A stretch of 64,000 nt of DNA from Asterella californica. Lineage: Eukaryota; Streptophyta; Marchantiopsida; Marchantiales; Aytoniaceae. Where the stretch lies: contig JAYKYS010000024.1 of the NCBI GenBank assembly GCA_036924285.1, positions 1,860,001 through 1,924,000 on the forward strand, given 5' to 3'. Positions 43,614-53,984 of this stretch are shown here, one piece after another. The position numbers and the translations under genes are program-made. The notes below the pieces were generated by a model. The model saw only the letters and a program-made list of their open reading frames with translations. It did no database searches and had not been told where the DNA came from. Numbering within the stretch: position 1 is the first letter of the stretch; every line of letters begins with the position of its first letter.

Positions 43614-45628
43614 TGTCGTGTCGGATATTGCGTGAAGGATGTCCAGGAAAACGCGAGGTTCCTGGCTGTGGAGCTGTTGTGTGCTGAAACAGAGACAAGA
43701 CAGAGAAGAACAACCACGAACAAACGCGCAATATATACCACTCCAAATGTATGTACACTGTCGTTTCTTTCTCCTAACAGCACAAAACTGAGGAACAGAC
43801 CAGAGCAGTCTGTAACCTACTTCAGAAGCCTTAAAACAAACCCCTGAATCGCAACCCTAGACCGAAATCACCGAAGCGTAGCTCAAAGCAAGAGAAACTT
43901 CTCTTTGCTAACAACCAGAGCCACAGTAGTATTACGCGATCCAAACCCAAGTGCAAACCACATCCATGTATAAGCTCTTAGCTAAAGCTAGCTACCACAA
44001 GCTGTATACAGCCAGCCAGAACTCTAACGAACTCAAAAGAGCAAAACCCGTAGCGAAGAAACCGAAAAAGGCCTATCTGTGGACTTCCTCCTTTCGCTGA
44101 ACGGACTTCAGATGTCGATAGGGTCTCCTCCGCTGACTCTGTTAACCCAAGAAACCTTCAGATCCGACTCTCGATAGTCGAGATATCGCCGATTTTCGGT
44201 CGCAGGTGACCGAACCTTCAAAAACTCCTCCCTGTGGCTTAAAACCGCACACCACGCACTAACGGATCGTCTAAAATGATATCTGTCTTATCTGGCAGAT
44301 AGATCTAGCTACCCTGAACCCAACAAGACTCCAAACAAGTCGTTTGGAGTTCCCCTTGTAAAACCACGCAAGAAATTCGGTCGCAGGTTGTAAAAAACTG
44401 ACGTAAATCAGCTCCCTGCGGCTCAAACTTGCTCACCACACCCAAACCAACAATCCAATTCACGTACAGTCTTCTCCTATGCGTACATGAAGACTTTCTG
44501 ACTGCGTAGGCACCAAGAACGAAGAGCTTGACTCACCGATCGTGAAGAACAACCCAATCTCAAGTCGCAGGCGAACAAAAATTTGATGTAAGCGCTTCCC
44601 TGCGAGCCAATTTCACTCACAAGTCCCAAACCGCCCGATGAAACTTTGAATCGTCTTCAATTTCCTGAAGAACTCGTTGTTCTGATCCCGATGGATCCAA
44701 GGACAGCAAGTTTGGACTCCGGAACGGCCCGAACGGTCCAACTCTCCTTCACAGATAACTGAAAATCCCAAATCTCCGTCCTGCGTCTCAATTTCTCCCA
44801 GAACACAACCCCGGATCCGTCTCTTCAAGAACCGTCTTAACCTGTGCGTAGCCTACACAGATCTGAACCCGATGACACTTTGCGCGAGTGTATTGGACTT
44901 CCCAATTTTTCAAAACATCCACCGACAGATCGCAGGAACAAGCAAACCCCTTAAGCAGTCCCCTTGCAACAGTCTCTGTACGTACAGTTCTCTCCTGAAT
45001 AATCAGAAGCAGGCCCCTTGCGTCTTTGATATAACGCCTGAAGCTCTAAATACCCAGTCAGCAAGTAACTAAGGGCCTAGCTTGATTTTACCTTCTTTCG
45101 AATCGCATAACTTTTTCTCTGGATGTCCAAACGAAGTAAACAAGATGCCCATGGAAAGCTGACAACGAGCTCTACCCATCTATGTGATGAAAGTGAAGAT
45201 CCGAAGTTGCGCCAAAAGCCCGTAAGCTGGGGCCTAGCTTGTTTTCTCCATCTTTCGAGTCTTGTAACTTTTCCACTAAGCGTCCAAACGAAGTGGATGA
45301 AGTGCCTATGGAAAGCTGACAAGGAGCTCTATCCACTGGTGCGATAAAAACGAAGATCCGAAGTGGTGCCAAAAACCCGTAAGCTGGGGCCTAGCTTATT
45401 TTCTCCATCTTTCGAGTCCTGTAACTTCTCCACTAGGCGTCCAAACGAAGTAGACAAAGTGTCTATGGAAAGCTGACAAGGAGCTCTACCCATCTATGCG
45501 ATGAAAATGGAGATCTGAGATTGTGTCAAAAACCCGTAAGCTGGGGCCTAGCTTGTCTTCTCATGAGTGTCTTTGGAGCGACAAGCATCGAAGTCTGAAT
45601 TCAGATAGCAGCCGGTCCACGACACGAC
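43614..45628 (-). repeat. Gypsy 2 3' LTR (2015 bp)
   Basis: It starts tgtcgtgtcggatattg and ends cgacacgaca on the plus strand, next to a polypurine tract (minus strand of 45629-45642). It matches 48097-49219 over its first 1123 bases with a few percent difference by eye. Confidence 0.9.
45060..45560 (-). repeat. Tandem array in Gypsy 2 U3, ~158-bp unit
   Basis: The marker ggggcctagctt recurs at about 45070 (variant), 45226, 45385 and 45543, each followed by the ctttcgagtc/cgtccaaacgaagt and ggaaagctgacaaggagctc blocks. Read in the element's own orientation, the array lies near the start of the LTR, in U3, where promoter and enhancer elements are expected. Confidence 0.85.
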
Positions 45629-46326
45629 ATCCACCCCCTCCAAACCTGTGCATCCTCCGGTATGCACCAGAGATACCAACCAAGGAGTGGACCGGCACGC
45701 ACACTCATTCCCATCTTGTTATCCTCCCTCCCATCTCAATCAACCTCATCCTCAAGTCCGCAACTCGATCGTCATCTTGAAGTTGCTACCTTGTCATGAT
45801 CCTCCCTAGATCCATGCTCATCGACCTTCACCTCGAACCTCCCATCCAATCACCTCCTCTAAATCTACACATCTTCAATATGCGAAGACATAGAAAGAAT
45901 AACCCATCATACCACAGAATTGTTTTCCATCTGCCTTGTAGAACCTCACCGTCAAAGTTTGTAACCCAAGTGTCGTAGTAGACATCTCCCATCCTCTCAA
46001 TCATCATCCGTATCCTGACTGTAATCCTCAACCTCAAGCATGTACATGTCGTTGTACGTAATCCTCTCTTCTCTTTAGTTTTTCTGGAAAAAAAAGAACC
46101 ACACCGCTGCAACCAAAATCCTCAAACGTAACCATAATTGTCTCGCTGTAGAATAGTATCTTCCTCAACCATCATCCTCCTTGATATCTTCTTCTGAAAA
46201 TCCTCACAACCTCCCAAGCATCATCCTCTCAACCTTCCTGAAAATATTTACAATCCCCCAAACATCATCCTCCCAACACAAATCACCTTCAGCAATGGCT
46301 TCTCCCCTGTAAGCCATCCTTACCCA

Positions 46327-47914
46327 TCATCCTATACCTGTAGCCTCGAAAGCATCCGTCCATTCTCCTTCACCCTCAGCAGGTCGTTCGTCCTTGATGA
46401 TGTCAATGTAAGCATCATGGACTTCCCTTGTAGTCGCATTCAAGACCTCCCGTGAAATGTACCCAACCTTGACATCTTGAATACGCTCCTCCCAACCTCC
46501 CTTCACATCCATCGTCGTCATATATGCATCTGGTAGTTGTTTGTCAGCAATCAGATCACCCACGTCCGCTATCTGCACCTCCACCATCTCTTCCGGTTGT
46601 GAAGGATCACCCTCCATTGCCTGTTCAGGAAGGATAGTCTCATGTTGAACCTTATCCTCCCAGCTTGCTTCCCTGAAGAAGTCTCTTCTTGTCCCTTCTT
46701 CTCGCTCTGCATCGTGGATGCAGTATCCAACCTGAGCTCGCTTGGATCCACATGCTCATCCAAATCATCCATATGGAGATCATGCTCAATCTCCTCAACC
46801 CTAGCACTATAATTTGTAGCTTCGTCAGCTACAACTGCATGTGCCGTAAGGTAATCATCCACCAATCTCTTCATCCCTCCTTTACCAACGTTGGCTTGAA
46901 GGAAAGTACCCGTACTTCTGAATGCAACCTTTCCATCCTCCCAAGAAATTATCTCTCGTTGCAAAGACTCTGCAAAGTCGATGCAATCGTCCCGTTGATG
47001 GTCAGTACCATCACACCACAGGTAGTGATGTACCCAAGCTGGTTTGGGTACAAGCTCCATCTCAATCGACGATCTCTTATCCTCCAACCTAGTAACCTTA
47101 GCTTGCAGATCTTGCATCTTCTGCTGTAGGTCTTCGATGGTTGGATCCTTCTCCTCTACAAACACAACTGGAGGTTGAACCTCAGATACTATCCGAACTG
47201 ATGTAGACATCGCTGCAGGTGTAAACCTTGTAACCCTGTCCCTTGTCTGTCTCCGGACAAGAAGCTCAACAGCTTCATGCACAACCTCTCAATTTCTTGT
47301 TAACCCTTCTTCTTCATCCCCATCCTCCAGAAGTAGCTCCAACTATTCCTGCCATGGTTCATCCGCAGCTTGAAGAAACAGCTCCGTCTTGTAACTCTCC
47401 AAGGCTAGCTTATCCACCCGAGGTAGTTGAGAGAATTGTCTCTCAAACTCCTTTAAGAGCTCTGTAGGCTGTAAATCCTTGCTAGATCGGTTGACCCATT
47501 CCAAAAACGATTTCTTGGTTACTCGATCTGAGTTTCCCAAGAAATATTCCTCCATCAGCGCATGTGAAAATGTATCCCAATTCCTCTCAAAACGCTTTGT
47601 TAGACTCTTCACATGCTCCCTTATCTCAGGCATCGCAGCGAGTTCAAACGTCTCGATCATCTCTTTCTCCGGTACCTGATCCAAATCCATCTCCATCTTG
47701 TAACATCTCAAGTACTCAGAGATGTCTCTCCCACCAAATAGATCAAACTTGTCGATCATCCTTCCAAGCGCCTTCTTCCCCAAAGCCTCCTTTTGTTGGT
47801 TCTCTTGCTCTTGTCGCATAAACAAAGTGAAGGCTTGAAACAATCGTGCAGTTGCTGCATCCAACTACATCCCTGGTATTCCCTCTGATCCGTCCATCCC
47901 GTCCATAGTCATAG
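46327..47914 (-). pseudogene. Gypsy 2 gag remnant
   Basis: Homologous to Gypsy 1 gag throughout: LDAATARLFQAFTLFM, FLEWVNRSSKDLQPTELL, a knuckle-like CDGTDHQRDDC, NVGKGGMKRLVDD, and at the end HDAYIDIIK. An ATG near 47914 would start the protein, but a TAG follows the first ~16 codons. Another stop occurs near 47343 and a frameshift near 46600. In the zinc knuckle the first cysteine is displaced (YLWCDG). Sequence below 46327 down to the LTR is non-coding. The gag is dead as it stands. Confidence 0.82.
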
Positions 47915-48075
47915 CTCGTCCCATCCTCCCATCCTCCCATGATCCCAACCGTCTATAAATCCATCATCCCAGGTCCACAACATCCTCCCGAACAACCAAA
48001 TCCATCTTCATCCTCGTTCATGATTGCTGATTTCTTCTGTTCAGTTCTAACACACAAATATCTCCACCCCGGACC

Positions 48076-48093
48076 TTCACGTCGAGTTCAATA
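48076..48093 (-). other. Gypsy 2 primer-binding site (altered)
   Basis: On the minus strand it reads TATTGAACTCGACGTGAA, two bases different from the Gypsy 1 and 3 site. The changes remove the TGG that should pair with the tRNA CCA end, so priming may be lost. Confidence 0.6.
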
Positions 48094-48096
48094 CCG

Positions 48097-49219
48097 TGTC
48101 GTGTCGGATATTGCGTGAAGGATGTCCAAGAAAACGCGAGGTTCATGGCTGTGGAGCTGTTGTGTGCTGAAACAGAGACAAGACAGAGAAGAACAACCAC
48201 GAACAAACGCGCAATATATATCACTCCAAATGTATGTACACTGTCGTTTCTTTCTCCTAACAGCACAAAACTGAGGAACAGACCAGAGCAGTCTGTAACC
48301 TACTTCAGAAGTCTTAAAACAAACCCCTGAATCGCAACCCTAGACCGAAATCACCGAAGCGTAGCTCAAAGTAAGAGAAACTTCTCTTTGCTAACAACCA
48401 GAGCCACAGCAGTATCACGCGATCCAAACCCAAGTCCAAACCACATCCATGTATAAGCTCTTAGCTAAAGCTAGCTACCACAAGCTGTATATAGCCAGCC
48501 AGAACTCTAACGAACTCAAAAGAGCAAAACCCGTAGCGAAGAAACCGAAAAAGATCTATCTGTGGACTTCCTCCTTTCGCTGAACGGACTTCAGATGTCG
48601 ATAGGGTCTCCTCCGCTGACTCCGTTAACCCAAGAAACCTTCAGATCCGACTCTCGATAGTCGAGATATCGTCGATTTTCGGTCGCAGGTGACCGAACCT
48701 TCAAAAACTCCTCCCTGTGGCTTAAAACCACACACCACGCACTAACGGATCGTCTAAACTGATATCTGTCTTCTCTGGCAGATAGATCTAGCTACCCTGA
48801 ACCCAACAAGACTCCAAACAAGTCATTTGGAGTTCCCCTTGCAAAACCACGCAAGAAATTTGGTCGCAGGTTGTAAAAAACTGACGTAAATCAGCTCCCT
48901 GCGGCTCAAACTTGCTCACCACACCCAAACCAACAATCCAATTCACGTACAGTCTTCTCCTATGCGTACATGAAGACTCCCTGATCGCGTAGGCACCAAG
49001 AACGAAGAGCTTGGCTCACCGATCGCGAAGAACAACCCAATCTCAGGTCGCAGGCGAACAAAAATCTGATGTAAGCGCTTCCTTGCGAGCCAATTTCACT
49101 CACAAGTCCCAAACCGCCCGATGAAACTTTGAATCGTCTTCAATTTCCTGAAGAACTCGTTGTTCTGATCTCGATGGACACAAGGACAGCAAGTTTGGAC
49201 TCCGGAACGGCCCGAACGG
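48097..49219 (-). repeat. Gypsy 2 5' LTR, truncated
   Basis: It matches the left LTR from 43614 to 44736 and stops after gaacgg, where Gypsy 3 begins. The remaining ~890 bases, including U3, are not found to the right. Confidence 0.9.
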
Positions 49220-51623
49220 TGTCGTGTTGTGGTTCGGCTCCTGTGTGAAATTCTTGTGTAACCTATGTTGTGTTTCTTTTCTGTGTTTCATGAACCGTAT
49301 CGCGTAACTCGCCGAACGGTGTGATGAGTGCCACGTTTGTGATTATCTATTTAAGTGATCGCACGGTAGAGGAACGTGCCAAGTCATCGATCTGTGTGCG
49401 TTCACTTCAGTGGTCCTTGTCGCCGCATTTGTGTATAAAATGGTGGGTCGAGGGTTCATACGGTATTCTCTCTCAACGGGTGATTCGTGAGGGTTCTCGG
49501 TGGTCTGCATGGAGGAGTGAAGAACTGCAAGAGTGGTGGTTATGGACAGAGGTGTGTTATCGGCTCCAGATCTTCCTTTCCCGAATCCGTTTCACATCAA
49601 GCTTCATTGCATCCACCGCGATCACTTTCGACAGTGGTTAGTTGCCTACTTTGGTGATGAATTCATGGGAAGAATGATGGAGTTACAGCTTCCGGTGATC
49701 CTTCCGATCGTAACATACGGAGAGACTTGGGATATGACGGTGTACATTTTGTTGTGAGGAACAATGGATCTCAACTATCTATCGAACGTTCCTTTCAACC
49801 TTTGGGTCGATGTCTGGTGCCATTGCAGACCGAAGATCAATCATGGGCTTGGATCGTGAGAAACTTCGAGCAAGAATATTACAATCGAGTGATAGCTTCA
49901 CCATTTCCTTTTGTCGTACCTTTTATTGTAGAACGTTTCCAGGTTGTAATATTGACGTTGTATTAGTCTGCGGCTCACTAGTTTCATTCTGGTTGAGCGC
50001 TTCTGTGTAGTTACGGACCGCGAAGAATCCATCGGCATATCTGAAGGATTTTTTGAAGTCTTAGAGTCTTGTTGATGTCTTGTGTCTCCTTGTAGAGTAA
50101 AAATTCGTTCTAAGGGAAAAGTTAAGAGGAGAAAAGACAAAAAGTAAAGCTCTTTTTGCTCTTATTGGTCCACTTTTGGACCAATGATGTTCTAGCTGAT
50201 CCTCGCGACGTTTCTGTGGTTTCTGGAGGCTTCGGAGGTCCATTCGTGAAACGGAGGTCCATTCGTGAAACGAAGGGTATGGTTGGAGAGCTCTCGACCG
50301 GGGCTACAATCTGGGCTGAAGAATCGGTCGATTTCATGGACGGATGAGCGTGTTATGATCGATTGAGTGGAGGGGGGTGAAATTCGTACCTACTGCTACG
50401 TTTTTGGTTATTCTAAGAGACTTGCGAGGATTTTTGAGGAGCTGTCTGTTGGGTTGGAGAGCTGACGACGTGCTGGTCGTTTTGATATCAATTTCATCAG
50501 GTTCTTGATCGATTTGGATTCTGAACCGACCGATTGAAGTTGAGAAGTGCAGACGGGATAAGGCGGGGACAGCGAACTGTGATAGCCATGGATAGTTTGC
50601 TATTGCTTAAGTTTTGTCTCGAATTTCTGAGTGAAACTTTCCAGGATTGAAGCATGTCTTATCAGTAAGATACTTGGGAAGTTTCACCTCAAATGGTCGA
50701 GTAGTTTGTTTAGAATCTTGGATCAAATGTACCTGGGTCTGTAAAGTTCTGAAGTTAGTATAGATTATGGTTTGATCCATATCTGAGAATTGGTTTAAGA
50801 TTTCGACCTGAAAATTGTTCAGGGTAGGAGTGAAGGGTCCAATCAAGCTTCCTGTGAAGTTTGATCATCATTGGTCGACTGGTTTGGGAGGATTGAGGTC
50901 TCAAAGTTCAAAGATACTTCTGTTATTAGCAATTTCGGATTTTTCGGTATCATCTATGGTCATTTTGGTCATTTTTGATCAATTTGGAGAGGAGTTTGTT
51001 GCTGAAACTGCCATGCATGCATACAACTCGACATTGGAAGGTGTGGGGGCTGATTTCAGCTCTTGATGATGAAGGAGACCGAAGTCGCCATGAGTCTTAA
51101 GCCGCTGTTTGGGTTCTCGGAGCTGCCATGTACTACCGCCGTTGGTGTTATATTGAGATCTGAGTAGTGTTTTGGAGTATGCATGCTTTACCTTGCTGGA
51201 ATGCTTGGTAGACCAGGGTGTACAGCAAGTTTTATCGATGATCTATCAAGTTGATTGAGTGATCTTATAGCATCTTCTGGTTGTACTATGAAGTTGTGAT
51301 AGTTGGATTGATGGGTAGTTAGCGTCGCTGGGGAGTTATTCAGAAATCATGCTTCCAGTGATATAGAGGAATAACTTCAGTTAGATAGTACAGAGCTGAG
51401 TATTTTAGTTAGAGTACAAAAGATCTGTTTGTAACACAAGTTTATGCAACCTATACGTAACCTTAAATCATAGCAAGCTTTAAACTTGAGCCGAGCGGAT
51501 ACAAGGTCACTCGGCCTAGAAGAGTAGATAGTGAAACATTTGAGTGGAAACATCCAGATCTAGATCCAACCTTGTCAATCCACATACCTCTGCACAGCCA
51601 TATACCCAGTGTATTCCTCGACA
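49220..51623 (+). repeat. Gypsy 3 5' LTR (~2.4 kb)
   Basis: The right end is placed at cctcgaca (51616-51623) because all Gypsy LTRs here run TGTCG...CGACA; the end is uncertain by about 10-20 bases because the 3' LTR is missing. A TATA-like tataaaa is at 49434-49440. A 19-bp exact tandem duplication (cggaggtccattcgtgaaa) lies at 50233-50270. Small ORFs inside are not supported as genes. Confidence 0.7.
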
Positions 51624-51646
51624 GAAAAAACACGTTATACGATAGC

Positions 51647-51664
51647 TGGTGAACTCGACGTGAA
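51647..51664 (+). other. Gypsy 3 primer-binding site
   Basis: TGGTGAACTCGACGTGAA, identical to the Gypsy 1 site at 14037-14054 on the other strand. Confidence 0.75.
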
Positions 51665-51702
51665 AAGTCTAGGGTGAGAGGTACGTGCGTGGTTTTGCCA
51701 CC

Positions 51703-52354
51703 ATGGACATTGAAGGGTTGGATCATTACGTAGATGAGGCTTCTACATCTGGAGAGGCCCCAAAGGTGACCAAGCTTTCACGGTCTGATATGCGATTGCT
51801 TGAGGCATTCGCGTTGGTAATGCAACAACAGCAAGCCACTGAACGGAAAGAAGCAATGGCTACTAAAGCCTTACAATCTGTTGTGGGGTTGCTAGATCAG
51901 TTTGACGGGAAGAACATATCCAAGTACCTAAAGTACTATTCCCGAGAGATGGAGTTGAGTAAGGTGCCAGAAAGAGAGATGGTGAGTACATTTGAGCTTG
52001 CTGTCGTACCTGAACTACGACAGCATATGAAGGACATCATCCGATCTCATGGTGCTACGTGGGAAGGATTTACTCTTCAACTGAAAGAAGAGTATTCTTT
52101 AGAGGATGCAGACCGAGTCATTCATGGAGTGGGTAAACAAAACCAACAAAGGGTTTGTTGCCACAAAGCTATTTCGGGAGTATGAGAGACAATTCTTTCA
52201 GTTGTCTCGGATGGAGAAGCTCACATTGGAGAACGACAAGGTGGAGTTGTTTCTACAAGCAGTCAACAATGAATTACAAAGGGAGTTGGAGCTGCTTCTG
52301 GAAGATAGGATGGAAGACAACGGACTCACGACTGACTGGAGAAAAGTCTCTCAC
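51703..52354 (+). pseudogene. Gypsy 3 gag, N-terminal part, frameshifted
   Basis: The ATG at 51703 sits in a strong context (gccaccatgg). The product resembles Gypsy 1 gag: MRLLEAFALVMQQQQATERK, LDQFDGKNISKYLKYY and VPEREMVSTFELAVVPELR. A small deletion near 52115 shifts the frame, after which SFMEWVNKTNKGF, QLSRMEKLTLENDKVELFL and LLLEDRMEDNGLTTDW continue. Gag is cut off after about 210 residues by the junction with block A. Confidence 0.85.
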
Positions 52355-53984
52355 GAAAGCGGCTGACCATGAGTTGCGGCGGGGATGCGAAGCAGGCAGG
52401 CATTCCTTCTCGTTAGACTAGGAGCCCGAAAGAGACCCTGTTTAGCAAGAAAGTTTCTGCTACACTGTCTGCTGCGAGATTCTGGTCCTGGTTTTACGAC
52501 TAGGTTCTGCACAAGAAGTACGGAGCATTTGTCACTCCCTTCAGAACTATGAAAAGTGAATACCTTGAAGCTAGATGCCTTTTTAAGACAAGGAAAGAGA
52601 AGTTCCAGGGATGCAGAACTTCGACTCCCTAAGTATGTCTAAACATAATCTCACATCTATGTAGGAACCAATTGAAACTAAATTTCTTGAACGCAAGTGT
52701 CACCTCTATATTTTTCGGTTTTCACCAATCAAAACTATTTCCACACAGTTTGCTGTTCTATCACGTCCAATTTTTTCCCCCTTTATGTGCACTAAAGGAA
52801 ATTCAACATTAAAAGCAGACTATGATGCAGTTGATTCCACATGGAAATGATAAACATCATTTTCTTTAAACTTTACCGTGGATCAAAAATATCATCGACA
52901 ACAGTCAAATATTTCCGTCTTGTGAAAACAAAGAGGCTGAAGTGAGAGTATTGTGTGAAAATAAATTTAAACTTCACAAGGCAACTTAAGTTTTGAGACT
53001 ATCATCCATATGTTATATGTATGATATATTTCTGACAACGATGTATGTTATGTCGTGATGTTATGCATTTGATATCCCAAATAACCCAAATAACAAGTAA
53101 TAAACTTTTACCAATTTATAATTCAGTATTGAACATTGCTTGTGAAGTCAAGTAGCATGTTCTGTATACTATCTTATTTGACAAAGAGACTTGGATGCAC
53201 TAGATGGGACATGTGATTTCCACGCTTCTCAATCAGATCAAGGAAGGAACAGGCAAAGCACTTTTATGCGCATGTACGTACAATATCGTCAGTGCGTGCA
53301 GAGCTTCTTCTTTACTTGAAGCAAGAAGAATGATTTCTCTAATAGCGATAGCACCAAAATACTCTCCCTCCATACTTTAAGTTGTTGGATGCAAATGTCG
53401 GATATTATTCTAGATTCAGACTTAAATTATATTACATATTATACAAAATATCTAGAATGTACATGTGTGGATCCTAGAGCTGTCAATATCATTTTCACGT
53501 GAAATGAGACGGAAGGTCGATCGGTGGCAATTTCCACCCTGTTACATGGAATACGTAGTCTTATGTTGAAGTACAACCGACCTTCTTAGCTACCTCCATA
53601 GTGACAAATATTCCATATATATATAGATATATATATCAACTGTACATGTATGACATTACCGATAAGTTTGAAGATACAAATAATAATTCAGGCTGAGTGT
53701 ATTTACTGCATGAACCTTAAGCATCTGGGCCGTTTAGAATCTGAGTTCATTATTTAATGAGGAGTCTAAATCATGAAGAAGAAGCTAAGCAGTTTTGCTT
53801 CAGGTGGTTAACTCCAGTCCTGTTCAGTTTTTCCACTTTTCCGTAAGACCAATTACTCGAACTACATTAAGCTTACTTCATATTCATCAAACAGAACGTT
53901 ACTGCTATCTAAACATTCTGACAGTTTTTTATTACTGTGTCTAACGCGTACATGTGAATAACGTAATTCTGGAAGTCTGACAGG
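52355..53984 (+). repeat. Segmental repeat, block A (copy 2)
   Basis: Collinear with 34143 onward, starting gaaagcggctgaccatgag directly after the broken Gypsy 3 gag. No gene is supported within it. Confidence 0.75.

Larger units (their letters stand above)
43614..49219 (-). mobile_element. Gypsy 2: gag-only LTR element (TR-GAG-like)
   Basis: The left LTR (43614-45628) is complete. The right LTR (48097-49219) is truncated by Gypsy 3. The internal region is only about 2.5 kb and holds a damaged gag on the minus strand and no protease, RT or integrase. The flank before 43614 is acgt. This fits a non-autonomous gag-bearing element that would depend on pol from a relative such as Gypsy 1. Confidence 0.85.
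49220..52354 (+). mobile_element. Gypsy 3, truncated within gag
   Basis: Inserted after acgg in the Gypsy 2 LTR. It has a long 5' LTR starting tgtcgtgttg, the shared primer-binding site and the first part of gag on the plus strand. Homology to gag stops at about 52350 and block A begins at 52355, so the rest was deleted by a rearrangement. Confidence 0.82.

Noticed and set aside
45060..45560. CRISPR-like array
   Set aside because: The repeats are contiguous 158-bp units without spacers, inside a retrotransposon LTR of a eukaryote.
49321..49966. Overlapping small ORFs in the Gypsy 3 LTR
   Set aside because: They lie in one long LTR, overlap in several frames and have no recognisable domain.
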